DNA from: Cohnella mopanensis
GTDB lineage: Bacteria > Bacillota > Bacilli > Paenibacillales > Paenibacillaceae
Length of the DNA: 64,000 nt
Assembly: GCF_022352055.1 (NCBI RefSeq)
Contig: NZ_JAKRWM010000002.1
Location: 62,001 to 126,000, forward strand
Reading direction: 5' to 3'
Positions 1 through 9,897 of this stretch are shown here, piece by piece. Position 1 is the stretch's first letter; each line of letters opens with the position of its first letter. The position numbers and the translations under genes are program-made. Under the pieces are notes generated by a model. That model was not told the origin of the DNA, made no database searches, and worked only from the letters and a program-made list of their open reading frames with translations.

Positions 1-1109
1 AAATCGAAATGCCAAACATCCATGGAGGCATATTTGAAAATCGGTCGTAGCATCCCTTTTACAAGCTCCGGGTTATAAATCAAAAATTGAGGGATGGAAG
101 GGTAGGTTACGTCGACAGTTGCGGCGCAACCGTTGCTGAAATTCTCCTTGGAGATAAACAATACGTCCCCGTTGGCATCCACGCAAACTTTGTGCGCAGC
201 AATAGCCTGGCGATAGGCAAGGGATAACAGTTCCGCATATTTGTCATTGCCCGATTCCTTGGCATCCTGATATAGCTTGGACGAAAAGAGTTCGCATTTC
301 TTAGAAAGACGATCATATTCGCTCAGTGCTTGCTGGATCGCTTCCTCGATGGTTTGGCCGTCTTTTTTCCAATAAGCATTCAGCGGCTCGTGAAAATATT
401 CTATCGCCTTGATATCGTCATAAGCGACGGCAAACAGTCCGTCTGCATTTTGTTCCGTATCCAATGTGATCGACAGCGACACCGTATGGTTTAGGGTGCC
501 ATAATTATTCACGCCAGCTGAGGATGAAACAACGGCCTGATTATGATTAGAAGCGAGATATAGGTATCCCCAATTAATTCTTATATCATCACCGGCTGCG
601 GATAATACGTTCTGGATTCTACTGCCTACCCTGCCGCAGGTAAAACCCGGTTGGCTAAGATCGGCATATTCGGTCGGAAACTCGTATTTCAAATTTTGGC
701 ATAACTCGTCATCCACCGTTATGGTAATCGTCACCCTATGGTTTTTCTCGTCATTGGACCGGACTTTCGAATGAATATAAGATACGGGTCTCGACAACAG
801 TTTCAAATCATCCATCAGTAGGGGAGTCGTGAATGTCACTTCTAATTGAATCTCGTCACATACGAAACGGTAGGCGGTTGAGAGTGCAGTGATGTCCAGA
901 CTGGTTTGTTCCATTTTCAAGCTGTTTGGCGTATCGCCCATAAATAGATACTCTTTGCCATCTACCGAAGCAGTGCCGGTCATCCGGTGAGGTTGACCCG
1001 TCCAATGCTTGGTGTCCGAATCATTCAAACGATCTGCCATCGACCAAACTGAAAAATAAGGATCTACGGTAATTAGTGGAACAGCCGGAGCCCGCAAATT
1101 CATTTTCAT
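1..1109 (-). CDS. Glutaminase A-like protein (DUF4964/DUF5127 type), N-terminal part, cut by the window edge
   Basis: Reading leftward from an ATG at 1109 gives an unbroken frame of 369 codons that leaves the window. A CAGGAGG ribosome site lies just upstream. The N-terminus reads LRAPAVPLITVDPYFSVW and is followed by HWTGQPHRMTG, a pattern I know from the GtaA-like family (DUF4964 then DUF5127, DUF4965 and DUF1793). Members are large secreted or cytoplasmic proteins of roughly 650-850 residues, annotated as glutaminases or as carbohydrate-linked hydrolases. Only the first half is visible, so the catalytic part cannot be judged. No signal peptide is seen, suggesting a cytoplasmic protein. It is transcribed divergently from the AraC regulator at 1235, a common arrangement for a regulator and its target. 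Confidence 0.75.
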   Translation of the reverse strand, partial: MKMNLRAPAVPLITVDPYFSVWSMADRLNDSDTKHWTGQPHRMTGTASVDGKEYLFMGDTPNSLKMEQTSLDITALSTAYRFVCDEIQLEVTFTTPLLMDDLKLLSRPVSYIHSKVRSNDEKNHRVTITITVDDELCQNLKYEFPTEYADLSQPGFTCGRVGSRIQNVLSAAGDDIRINWGYLYLASNHNQAVVSSSAGVNNYGTLNHTVSLSITLDTEQNADGLFAVAYDDIKAIEYFHEPLNAYWKKDGQTIEEAIQQALSEYDRLSKKCELFSSKLYQDAKESGNDKYAELLSLAYRQAIAAHKVCVDANGDVLFISKENFSNGCAATVDVTYPSIPQFLIYNPELVKGMLRPIFKYASMDVWHFD

Positions 1110-1234
1110 TCCTCCTGTTTTCGCTCTGGATAAAGTATGATGCAAAAAACAAATATACTATCTGTGGTTTAATTTATCATTTTAATATGGTTATAATAAG
1201 TGAAAAAATAAACGAAAATGTGAGGATTATCATC

Positions 1235-2044
1235 ATGCGTGAAGAAGTCTATAATTTCTGGCATATGTGCGATTCCAAGTTTCCACTGAATGTCGCCATG
1301 TCGGGAATCTCTTATTGCGACAAAAATTACAGGATCGAGCGGCATGGACAGAACCTGTTTTCGTTCGAATACATTATCGATGGCAGCGGCGTTCTGGAGA
1401 TTAACTCCCAAACCGTGTACCCTCAAAAAAATGACGTCTATATTTTGACCCGCGACAGTGACCACGTCTATTATTCCAGCGAAGATCATCCGTGGACTAA
1501 AATTTGGATTGTGTTTTACGGGGAATTCGCCGAGTTTTTGTTTCAGCGGTATTTGCCAGCAGATACGTATATCGTAAAGGACTGCAGCATTCTTTCTTAT
1601 ATGAATGAAATAATCAACATCTCGTCCGCCAGCAATAAGAGCTATTCCGATTTGATCGATGAAGTCTCGGTCATGCTGCTCAAGATCGTTTTGCATTTAA
1701 AAAACCATTTGGAGCATAAAGTGCTTTCCGCCGCGGAGCGGATCAAATTATGCCTGGACGTGAACATTGAAAACAAGCTGGATATGAACGATGTTTGCAT
1801 GCAGCTTGGATATTCGAAAAATCATATGATCAAGCTGTTTCGGGAAACGTACGGGATTACCCCCTATGCTTATTTTCGCAAACACAAAATCGAACTTGCC
1901 AAGCATTACTTGCTGAATACCCATCTCACGGTCAACGAAATCTCCGTCAAGCTGAACTTTGCAGATCAGCATTATTTTTCTTCGACTTTTAGCGACATTG
2001 TCGGCATTCCTCCGTCCCAATATCGGAAAAACAAAAAAAACTGA
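1235..2044 (+). CDS. AraC family transcriptional regulator
   Basis: A 269-residue regulator. The start is placed at ATG 1235 because a GAGG site lies 9 bases upstream; the frame is open further upstream, but that part would run into the divergent promoter region and does not resemble the family. Residues about 30-120 form the AraC-type cupin sensor domain (FEYIIDGSGVLEI, then a DHVYYSSEDHPWTKIWIVFYG stretch). The last 100 residues hold two helix-turn-helix units ending in the typical HYFSSTFSDIVGIPPSQYRK signature. It faces the glutaminase-like gene across 125 bases and precedes a sugar importer, so either could be its target; the ligand is unknown. Confidence 0.85.
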   Translation: MREEVYNFWHMCDSKFPLNVAMSGISYCDKNYRIERHGQNLFSFEYIIDGSGVLEINSQTVYPQKNDVYILTRDSDHVYYSSEDHPWTKIWIVFYGEFAEFLFQRYLPADTYIVKDCSILSYMNEIINISSASNKSYSDLIDEVSVMLLKIVLHLKNHLEHKVLSAAERIKLCLDVNIENKLDMNDVCMQLGYSKNHMIKLFRETYGITPYAYFRKHKIELAKHYLLNTHLTVNEISVKLNFADQHYFSSTFSDIVGIPPSQYRKNKKN

Positions 2045-2258
2045 ATCAAACCTATGTTAAATGTACAAGATGTGTAGCCGTGGAATTCGTCCTGGAATGC
2101 AGAATTAAAAATAGTACAAAATTCATTTAATTAATTCCATTTTATTAATTTCGGTAGGGAGTATCATTAATGACATGACATCGCCGCTCAGAGCTGCAGC
2201 GCCAACTTTTCTACAGACGGGTGTTGAGTTAGAACTTACGTAAAGAGGGATGATAAAA

Positions 2259-3215
2259 ATGAAAGCGGTTTTAGACATCGAAGCAAATGCCACAATCAAC
2301 AGAAAAACCCGAAAGAACAATTTCATACAAGCCATAAAGAGAGATTATCTGCTGTATTTGCTCTTACTCTTGCCAATGGCGTATATGATCATATTTAAAT
2401 ATGCCCCAATCTACGGAATTTTAATGGCGTTTCAAGATTACAACATCTTTCAAGGAATCAGCGGGAGCGAATGGGTCGGGCTTGATGTCTTCAAATTCAT
2501 TTTTGAACAAAATAGTTTTTACCGCGCTCTGACTAATACACTTGTTTTGAACTTTCTGGATTTAATAGCGGGTTTCCCGGCACCCATCATACTGGCCATT
2601 TTGCTATATGAAATCCAATTTAAGAGATTTAAAAAAATAACCCAAACTGTTCTGTACTTGCCGCACTTTTTGTCCTGGATCATTATCGGAGGGATAGTAT
2701 ATCTGCTATTTTCTTCGAATGGCATGGCGAATACCGTTCTAAACGAACTTGGTTTGGGCAGAATTGAGTTTCTCTCTGATAAAACGAACTGGCTGATCAT
2801 GTATGTCTTTGTTGGGATATGGCAAAATGCAGGATGGGGTACCATCCTATATTTAGCGGCGATAACTGGAATCAATAGGGAGCTTTACGAGGCAGCGGAC
2901 ATTGATGGGAGCAGCAGACTTCGTAAAATATGGCATATTACTTTGCCTGGAATTAAGCCTACAATTATTATTTTGCTTATCTTACAAGTAGGAAGGATGC
3001 TCTCGATCGGGTTTGATCGACCATACGTTATGGGAAATTCACTCGTAATCGAAAACTCCGATGTAATTAGTACATTCGTATACCGGGTAGGGATCGGCTC
3101 TGGCGATTTTTCTCAGGCAACAGCAGTTGGACTTTTTCAGTCTGTCGTAGGATTAGTATTTTTGGTAACGGCAAATTATATTGCCAAAAAAATTGGTGAG
3201 CAAGGAATTTGGTAA
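2259..3215 (+). CDS. lplB: Carbohydrate ABC transporter permease, LplB type
   Basis: A 318-residue inner-membrane permease with six or so hydrophobic segments, the first at about residues 30-50 (YLLYLLLLLPMAYMIIFKYAP, where the APIYG motif is typical of LplB). The EAADIDGSSRLRKIWHITLPG segment near residue 220 is the EAA loop that docks on the ATPase. Start chosen at ATG 2259, 9 bases after AGAGGG; an ATG at 2250 touches that site directly and is unlikely. Family members import oligosaccharides, often pectin-derived. No ATPase gene lies nearby, consistent with a shared MsmX-type ATPase elsewhere. It is the first gene of a run with the second permease and binding protein. Confidence 0.88.
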   Translation: MKAVLDIEANATINRKTRKNNFIQAIKRDYLLYLLLLLPMAYMIIFKYAPIYGILMAFQDYNIFQGISGSEWVGLDVFKFIFEQNSFYRALTNTLVLNFLDLIAGFPAPIILAILLYEIQFKRFKKITQTVLYLPHFLSWIIIGGIVYLLFSSNGMANTVLNELGLGRIEFLSDKTNWLIMYVFVGIWQNAGWGTILYLAAITGINRELYEAADIDGSSRLRKIWHITLPGIKPTIIILLILQVGRMLSIGFDRPYVMGNSLVIENSDVISTFVYRVGIGSGDFSQATAVGLFQSVVGLVFLVTANYIAKKIGEQGIW

Positions 3216-3229
3216 GGGGGGCGAGACTG

Positions 3230-4102
3230 TTGATACGAAAAAGAAAAACGAATGTTGCTGATATCGTGATTATCCTATTTCTTACTGGCGTAGCGATTAC
3301 TTGTCTGGTTCCATTCTTATATATGATTGCGCTTTCTTTAAGTTCGAATAATGCGATTATCTCTCAGAAAGTTACACTTTGGCCGGTCGAATTCACAATT
3401 GAAACCTACAAAACGATCTTAAACGATATGGAGATGATTTATACACTTGGCTACACGATTGTGCTTACCATTCTATATACATTCGCTTGTATGTTTTTAA
3501 CGATATGTGCGGCATATCCGCTTACAAAGAAAAAATTAAAAGGAAGAAACACGATCTTATCCATTATGGTGTTTACCATGTATTTTAGCGGAGGATTAAT
3601 ACCGAGCTACATTCTGGTAAAGGAACTGGCATTGACAAATACCATGATGGGCTTAATTTTGCCCGGTGCTATGAGCGTTTTCAATATGATTATCCTGAAA
3701 ACCTTTTTTACAGCGCTTCCAGAAAGCTTGGAAGAGTCGGCAGCTATAGATGGTTGCAATGATCTGGGGATACTTTTTCGCATTGTTCTTCCGTTATCTT
3801 TGCCTGCCATAGCAACTTTAAGCCTCTTTTACGCGGTTGATAGATGGAATGGTTTCCAGGATGCGCTTTTTTATATCACCGATAAGAACTTGTATCCAAT
3901 GCAATTAAAACTGTACCAAATCATAACGGCAAATCAGCAGTTAGATTCCCAGCAAGGCGAAGGCAGTATGGGGGCTTATATTGTTCCTGAGTCATTGAAG
4001 GCTGCAAGCGTAATGTTTGCAACAATTCCTATATTGCTTATTTACCCTAAACTTCAAAAATATTTTGTTGATGGTGTCATGACGGGGGCAATTAAAGGGT
4101 GA
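3230..4102 (+). CDS. ytcP: Carbohydrate ABC transporter permease, YtcP/AraQ type
   Basis: A 290-residue second permease of the importer. TTG 3230 is the best start, with AAGGGGGG eight bases upstream; an in-frame TTG at 3209 overlaps the end of the preceding permease and lacks a ribosome site. It begins with basic residues (IRKRKT) before a first membrane helix, shows the YFSGGLIPSYILVKEL loop typical of YtcP, and carries the EAA loop LEESAAIDGCNDLGILFRIVLP. It pairs with the LplB-type permease to make the membrane channel. The sugar carried cannot be told from the sequence. Confidence 0.87.
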   Translation: MIRKRKTNVADIVIILFLTGVAITCLVPFLYMIALSLSSNNAIISQKVTLWPVEFTIETYKTILNDMEMIYTLGYTIVLTILYTFACMFLTICAAYPLTKKKLKGRNTILSIMVFTMYFSGGLIPSYILVKELALTNTMMGLILPGAMSVFNMIILKTFFTALPESLEESAAIDGCNDLGILFRIVLPLSLPAIATLSLFYAVDRWNGFQDALFYITDKNLYPMQLKLYQIITANQQLDSQQGEGSMGAYIVPESLKAASVMFATIPILLIYPKLQKYFVDGVMTGAIKG

Positions 4103-4163
4103 TCACTTACTGGCTTGAAGGGGGTTGATATTCTGTAAATCGGGCAGCGGTAGGGAAAGAAGC

Positions 4164-4182
4164 GCCTCGACTCCGGAGAGGC
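4164..4182 (+). other. Stem-loop between permease and binding-protein genes
   Basis: GCCTC at 4164-4168 pairs with GAGGC at 4178-4182. No T-run follows. Such hairpins between permease and binding-protein genes can protect the abundant binding-protein mRNA, but the short stem makes this weak. Confidence 0.3.
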
Positions 4183-4237
4183 TAACGCGAATTGCAGTGG
4201 GGTTTCAAAGTGACTAATCGATGAAGGAAGGGTTAAT

Positions 4238-5845
4238 ATGAAAATTAAAAAAATGTTGGTTGTATTGTCAGCTATTACGTTACTAACAAGTTCATTGGCA
4301 GCATGCGGAAGCAATAATGCGAAAGAAAGCCAGCCCACGTCATCTCCAACCTCAACCTCAACGTCTACGCCAGCCAAAGAGGAGAAGCCTTCAGGTCCGC
4401 TGGTTACGCTAACAGTTGAAATATTCGACAGAGGCATACAGGGGCAGCCGGACATGAACAACAATACATGGACAAGATATATCAATGACAATTTCGGAAA
4501 GCAGAACAATGCGATTGTGAAATTTGTTCCGGTCCCCAGATCTCAGGAAGTGGATAAGCTTAATGTATTGATGGCGGCAGGCGAGGCGCCGGATATCTCA
4601 TTTACCTATGACGTCAACACCGTACACAGATACGCTAAAATGAACGGTATTATGCAATTGGATGATTTGTTGGCGGAGCATGGTAAGGACTTAAAGAATT
4701 ATCTAGGGGAGAAAGTTCTTTCGTATGGCAAGTATAACGGGAGTCAGGTGGCCATACCCGCGAAGAGAACTTCACTGGCTTGGAGTGGCACGTTTATCAG
4801 AAAGGATTGGCTCGATAAATTGGGGTTGCCGCTCCCGACTACCCGGGATGAATTATATAATACTTTAGTTGCATTCAGAGATAAAAATCCCGGAGGCGTC
4901 GATGGGGTTATCCCTTGGGGATTGGCAACAACCGGTATGAACTACAACACCGGAAATTTACCCGAGTCATTCTGGGAGGAGCAACCGGAGAAAGAATTCG
5001 TAACAGCTGAGAGTTGGGGTTGGCTAAGACCTGGAAACAAGGAAGCGCTTAAGTTTCTCAACAAGCTCTATAATGAAAAATTAATCAGCCCCGATTTTGC
5101 TCTGGATAAAACAGCACAGCAAGTGGATGCCGACGTTACAAACGGTAAAGTCGGATTCTTCAGTGCCAACTGGGACTATCCGTTAAGGCAAAAAATCAGC
5201 GAGCCCTTAAAAGCGAATGTGCCCGAAGCAAACTATATTCCGATTGACACCTTTACGAATTACGAGGGTAAGCACAAGAAAATCGCGTACAACGAAAACG
5301 GAATAAATGTCATCATCCCTAAAAGCAGTAAAAATGCGGAATTGGCCATTAAATATCTAGACTGGATGTCCAGCCCTGAAGTATTATCCTTCCTGCAATA
5401 CGGGGAAGAAGGGGTTAATCACAACATAGTTAATGGCATTCCTCAGGTGATCAACCAAACAGGGGACAATATGCAAACTAGCTATATGAATCTGGATTAT
5501 ACCTTGGTTGTAAATGGTGTGGAGCTTGGCGACCCTGAGAAGAATATTAAAGCTTTAGCTGCATCGGCTCCGGGATTGGAAGAGGTTGCAGAACAATCGT
5601 ACAAAATCAATACTACGGACACTTACACACTCTACTACTTTGATACGCCAAATGAGTCCAAAATTAAGTTTGGCAAAACACTTGAGGATATGAACAAGCA
5701 AATGACGGATAAGCTCATTTCCTGCAAGCCTTCTGAATTCGACAATTTGTATGATAAGATGGTTACAGAGTTTATGGCAGCAGGCGGGAAGGCCGTTATG
5801 GATGAAAATGTGAAGATTTACGAAGCCATGCAAGCGAATAAATAA
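4238..5845 (+). CDS. Extracellular solute-binding lipoprotein of the sugar importer
   Basis: A 535-residue surface lipoprotein preceded by GAAGGAAGGG. A short signal peptide ends in a lipobox (SSLAAC, lipidated Cys near residue 22), followed by a Ser/Thr/Pro linker and a large family 1 binding fold. Segments such as WTRYINDNFGKQNNAIVKFVPV and LAWSGTFIRKDWLDKLGLPLP are typical of LplA/YtcQ-type proteins, which at about 500-550 residues are longer than ordinary maltose-binding proteins. It captures the ligand and hands it to the LplB/YtcP permeases immediately upstream. The YesN/YesM-type pair follows, the usual order for Paenibacillus sugar loci. Substrate unknown. Confidence 0.9.
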   Translation: MKIKKMLVVLSAITLLTSSLAACGSNNAKESQPTSSPTSTSTSTPAKEEKPSGPLVTLTVEIFDRGIQGQPDMNNNTWTRYINDNFGKQNNAIVKFVPVPRSQEVDKLNVLMAAGEAPDISFTYDVNTVHRYAKMNGIMQLDDLLAEHGKDLKNYLGEKVLSYGKYNGSQVAIPAKRTSLAWSGTFIRKDWLDKLGLPLPTTRDELYNTLVAFRDKNPGGVDGVIPWGLATTGMNYNTGNLPESFWEEQPEKEFVTAESWGWLRPGNKEALKFLNKLYNEKLISPDFALDKTAQQVDADVTNGKVGFFSANWDYPLRQKISEPLKANVPEANYIPIDTFTNYEGKHKKIAYNENGINVIIPKSSKNAELAIKYLDWMSSPEVLSFLQYGEEGVNHNIVNGIPQVINQTGDNMQTSYMNLDYTLVVNGVELGDPEKNIKALAASAPGLEEVAEQSYKINTTDTYTLYYFDTPNESKIKFGKTLEDMNKQMTDKLISCKPSEFDNLYDKMVTEFMAAGGKAVMDENVKIYEAMQANK

Positions 5846-5856
5846 TAAAAAATGAT

Positions 5857-5900
5857 AAATTCATATAGGCCGTTGACGGATCAGCGGCTTATATGAATTT
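5857..5900 (+). terminator. AT-rich stem-loop after the binding-protein gene
   Basis: AAATTCATATA at 5857-5867 is the exact inverted complement of TATATGAATTT at 5890-5900, and GCCG/CGGC extends the stem inward. There is no clear T-run. It probably ends or dampens transcription from the importer genes into the regulator genes, or stabilises the upstream mRNA. Confidence 0.5.
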
Positions 5901-5922
5901 ACGAGTTTCAAGGGGGGTACTT

Positions 5923-7383
5923 ATGTATCGTGTTATTATTGTAGATGATGAACCCTGGGCAATAAAAGGAATACGGAATGCATTTGACTGGAATAAATAC
6001 GGGTTCGAAATAACGGGTCAATTTACAAGCGCCCATAAGGCATTTGATTTTATATGCGAGGAGAGTCCGGACCTGGTTTTTACGGATATCAGAATGCCTG
6101 AAATTTCCGGCCTCGACCTGATCGGGATGACTAAAAAAAAGGGATTGGATGTTGAGTTTGTAATTGTAAGCGGTTTCTCGGAATTTGCTTATGCACAGGA
6201 TGCCTTAAGATATGGAGCTCTGGATTATTTCCTAAAACCTATAGATATTGAAATGGCAGATCCATTAATCGAAAAGCTGGCATTGCATTTTTCACAAAAG
6301 AGAAGTATGAGAAATAACGTAATCTTAGAGGCGTTAACCTCAACGGATAAAAATGAATTGAAGAGAATAACTCCACTTTTCGATCGTTCATCTAACGATT
6401 ACTTTCGCGTGCTTATTATTTATTCGAACAGTGAGAAAAAGAATTGTAGCGAAACAAAATTATTGGATATGGAAAATATATTGGAAGTTGAATTAGGATC
6501 AAGAAAGAAACTGTATATTCTCAGAAGCGAAAAAGAAACGGATGGGATTGATCGGATTGATGGTGCGGCTTTCGCGAGCCTGGATATAAAAGCGGTAGGA
6601 GTCAGCAGTATTTCTAATAATAGCGACCATATTTCGAAGCTGATCAAGGAAGCCGATCTCGCAGCGTCAAAAGTATTCCTCTATGAAGAAAAAGGTATAT
6701 TTAGGTATGAGCAAAAGCTAAGCAGCATCAAGCCGTTAATTGATGAGATCTCTTCGATTATTCAAGAGAAGAAGTTTGAGGAAATGGATGAAGTTATAAA
6801 TGGATTCGTCTATTTTATCAAGCATCATGATCTGGGCATGGGCGAGGTGGTTTATTTATGGAATCAAGTGGTCAGCATACTGCTTGGCACATTTTACGAA
6901 GAACTGAAGGACATGGAACTTGATTTCCTGAATTACTCCGAGCTGAAGGAGCGTTTTGAAAACTTTGATTCATTATGCGGTTTTTTACATGATGTTTTTA
7001 TCTATATCAAGGAGCTGAATAATCAGCATATTCATGAAGGGAATATTAACTCTTACTTTATCCAGATGGTAAAATATATAGACAATCATTTTCAAAACAA
7101 GCTCTATCTTAAAGATTTATCCTCAAAATTTTTTATTAACCAAGTGTACTGCTGCCAATTATTCAAAAAAAATTTGGGCAAAACCTATTCGGAATATATC
7201 ACCGATTTGAGGATAAAAAAAGCTGGCGAGCTTTTGAAAAACACGACGTTGTCCATTGAAGAAGTCGCGATAAAAGTTGGATTTATGGATTACTATTATT
7301 TCAATAAAGTATTCAAGAAACAATGCGGGATAACGCCTACGAGATTCAGAAAAGTTGATCGGAGTGAGGCATGTGCAAATTAG
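5923..7383 (+). CDS. Response regulator with AraC-type DNA-binding domain (YesN type)
   Basis: A 486-residue regulator. ATG 5923 follows AAGGGGGG by five bases and begins MYRVIIVDDEPWAIKG, the canonical receiver-domain opening. The phosphoacceptor Asp is in LVFTDIRMPEISG (around residue 55) and the conserved Lys in FLKPID. A middle region of about 250 residues links to a C-terminal AraC helix-turn-helix pair ending DYYYFNKVFKKQCGITPTRFRK. It should be phosphorylated by the adjacent YesM-type kinase, whose start overlaps this gene's end, and control the upstream sugar importer. That target is inferred from gene order. Confidence 0.9.
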   Translation: MYRVIIVDDEPWAIKGIRNAFDWNKYGFEITGQFTSAHKAFDFICEESPDLVFTDIRMPEISGLDLIGMTKKKGLDVEFVIVSGFSEFAYAQDALRYGALDYFLKPIDIEMADPLIEKLALHFSQKRSMRNNVILEALTSTDKNELKRITPLFDRSSNDYFRVLIIYSNSEKKNCSETKLLDMENILEVELGSRKKLYILRSEKETDGIDRIDGAAFASLDIKAVGVSSISNNSDHISKLIKEADLAASKVFLYEEKGIFRYEQKLSSIKPLIDEISSIIQEKKFEEMDEVINGFVYFIKHHDLGMGEVVYLWNQVVSILLGTFYEELKDMELDFLNYSELKERFENFDSLCGFLHDVFIYIKELNNQHIHEGNINSYFIQMVKYIDNHFQNKLYLKDLSSKFFINQVYCCQLFKKNLGKTYSEYITDLRIKKAGELLKNTTLSIEEVAIKVGFMDYYYFNKVFKKQCGITPTRFRKVDRSEACAN

Positions 7384-9174
7384 CAGAGTGAAACTTAAAC
7401 ATCAGATCTTACTGATCTTTTTGTTTGCGATTATTTTATTTACGGTAATGGAATTTTTCTTTTATTACAGTTTTTATAATCTGACTCAGAAAAGAGCCGC
7501 CAATTACGGAAATACGATCATTGAACAAACGCGCCAAAAAATAGATTCCGTTTTTAATGATATTAAAGTCAGTACAAATATAGCTGCCAATAATAAAAAG
7601 ATACAGGAATTTACCATTGAAGATGATAATTTTAAGAGGGATTTTGAATCAGGCCCATATGTCATTGATCTAATGGAATATATGAGGTTCTTTAATTCCT
7701 ATGTGAACGGAATTGTTATTAATGATAAACAGGAAAGACGAGTTAGCAGTTTAGCTTACGTAAATGGTGATGTTTTTTTTTAAAACAATACGATGAATTT
7801 ATCAATACATATAAAAATGAAAGCGAACCTATTAATAAAGGAACGTTTACACAAATTCTAAAAGAGGAAAAAACAGGAAGAGAAAATTTCTTTTATATAG
7901 CTCCCATTATCGAATCGATTGGCGGGGTCCATTTTTCTCAAAAAACAGGCTATATTTCGGTTATGGTCAATATGGAAAAGATGCAAGAACTTGTCGAGAA
8001 TACGGAATTGACGCCTCATTCTACTTTATATATTCTAAACAGCGAAAATGAGGTTGTTGCATCAAATAATGAACATTTCCGCAGTATTTTATTCGAGGAT
8101 ATCCTTTCTGTAGATAAAATTAGTTTAACCAATGGGCTGAAAACAAATATAAACGGGAATGACGTAATCGTTCAGAAAAAAGGGCTGGAACAGGCGGAAG
8201 GGTGGAGCATTGTAAGTATAATACCGGTGCATGAATTGACGACGGATATGAATGATATAAAAAGAATAAGTATTGTAGCTGGAATCGGCATCATTCTAAG
8301 TATGATTATTTTGGGGTATTTATTGTTGAATAATCTGACACGACCTGTCATGGGGCTTGTGGCGGATATGAGAAAAATCGGCGAAAGAGACATGGGCTTT
8401 AGAGTAAAGGTGCGCTCGACAAACGAGGTTGGCGTTTTGGCCTATGCGATAAACAGCATGATCGACAAGATGGAAGAAATGACACGAAATATGTTCAACA
8501 CGCAGGCGAGATTATATGAGTCCGAACTGAGTAAAAAGCAGGCTGAATTTTCCGCCTTGCAGAATCAAATCAATCCGCATTTCCTTTATAATACATTAAA
8601 TTGCATTAGCAGTATCGGACTTGAATACGGAAGCAAGGAAATCGCTCAGATCACTTCATGTATGTCTAAGATATTTCGATACAGTATTAAAAACGACGAT
8701 CTGGTTTTGATAAGTGAAGAAATTGAAAGTATTAAGGCCTATATGAATATTATCTCTATTCGATACGAAGACAAGTTTTCTATGGAAGTAAATGTGGATG
8801 AAACGCTATTGGAAATGAAAACGCCTAAAATGATCTTGCAGCCCATTGTTGAAAATTCTGTGTACCATGGACTCGAAAGTATGGATGCAGGAGGGCATCT
8901 TAGCGTGAACGGGAGTATAGATGCAAATGGAGATATATGTTTTCGGGTGTCAGATTCCGGTAGAGGGATATGCGAGGAGCTACTTGAGACCATAAAAGCG
9001 AAACTGAATAGGGAAGATTCGGAGAGAGCGGAAAACAGCGTTGCAGGGAAAAGTATCGGTCTTTCCAATATTAACAACAGAATAAAGCTGTTGTTTGGAG
9101 AAGATTATGGGGTGGAGATAGAAAGTCGGATAGGTCAAGGAACGACAGTATTCGTCAAGATTCCCTCTCTTTAA
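7373..9174 (+). pseudogene. Sensor histidine kinase (YesM type), interrupted by a -1 frameshift
   Basis: Start at GTG 7373 (GGAGTGAGG upstream), overlapping the regulator gene. The first frame gives a membrane segment (about residues 8-30) and part of the sensor, then stops at TAA 7781-7783 inside a run of nine Ts. Stepping back one base at 7780 opens a continuous frame to 9174, giving a normal kinase of about 600 residues: second membrane helix near 298-321, HAMP, QNQINPHFLYN with the phosphoacceptor His near 403, and an ATPase domain with VENSVYHG and DSGRGI. Everything except the T-run is intact. It may be a sequencing or assembly error, a recent one-base deletion, or programmed slippage, so its status as a true pseudogene is open. 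Confidence 0.8.
7773..7781 (+). other. Nine-T slippery run at the kinase frameshift
   Basis: In the starting frame the run reads GTT TTT TTT TAA, which contains the heptamer T TTT TTT followed at once by a stop codon. This is a textbook -1 slippage layout. Adding one T, or slipping back one base, continues into the downstream kinase frame. Confidence 0.7.
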
Positions 9175-9897
9175 CACTAAACCTGTATATCGAAAGTATG
9201 GCTCCTTGAAAATATAAAAAGGGCTCCGAATCTTAGCGTCGAGAAAATGCACTACTCCGTCCCATACGAATATATCAAGCACCGGGTAGATTTATGAATG
9301 ACCCGAAACGTGTTGAAGTCAGTGGCCTCGAAGCCGCTTGCACCAAAGCATTATTCTACACGGCAAGGCCTAACGGAACCGGCACCCCCTTCTGAAAGTC
9401 ACGGTTTTGTCTGCGGTGCGGATTATAAATTATATTATATTCCTCCCGCCGTTCCCATATAGACGAACTTGTACTCGGGAAATTCAGAGTGGACATGCGT
9501 TCGGTTTGAACCGATCATGAGTACTGCATGTTCGCGCTTTTACTGGCTAGCATTTTTTCTTCCACGTCTGTCAGGTTATATAGTTCCCGCGTCCCTTGCA
9601 GATTTTTCTATCAGTTCCCATCAGGTGTAGGTTGTGCATGATCACATATGCAGGATCATCCTCGCATAACGTACGGGTCAAACTTTCATCGCTTATTCAC
9701 CTTGACCGTTGGCCCGATACAACGCCATGTCCAAAAGCGCAAAATTGGCCGCTTTTAAGGACTTGTCGGCGAACATCTGCGGATATTTGTACGAGTTTAT
9801 CATTGGTTTAATCTTTCAAACGGGGACTGCATTTAATATATGGAGAACACAAACAGAACCCGCCAAAGATAGGCTGGTTCTGTTGGGTAAAAATCAT
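9175..9897. other. 723-base gap with possible coding debris, no intact gene
   Basis: No frame here has a ribosome site plus a recognisable protein. On the minus strand a 36-residue fragment at 9693-9803 reads like a protein end (SYKYPQMFADKSLKAANFAL then LDMALYRANG), and short peptides further left (for example THVHSEFPEYKFVYMGTAGG) look protein-like but sit in different frames separated by stops. This suggests a decayed gene, though I cannot name it. Confidence 0.3.
9852..9884 (-). terminator. Inverted repeat after the glycosidase gene
   Basis: AACAGAACC at 9852-9860 and GGTTCTGTT at 9876-9884 are perfectly complementary and lie 14 bases beyond the stop of the leftward glycosidase gene. No T-run follows on the minus strand, so it may be a weak or factor-assisted terminator. 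Confidence 0.45.
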
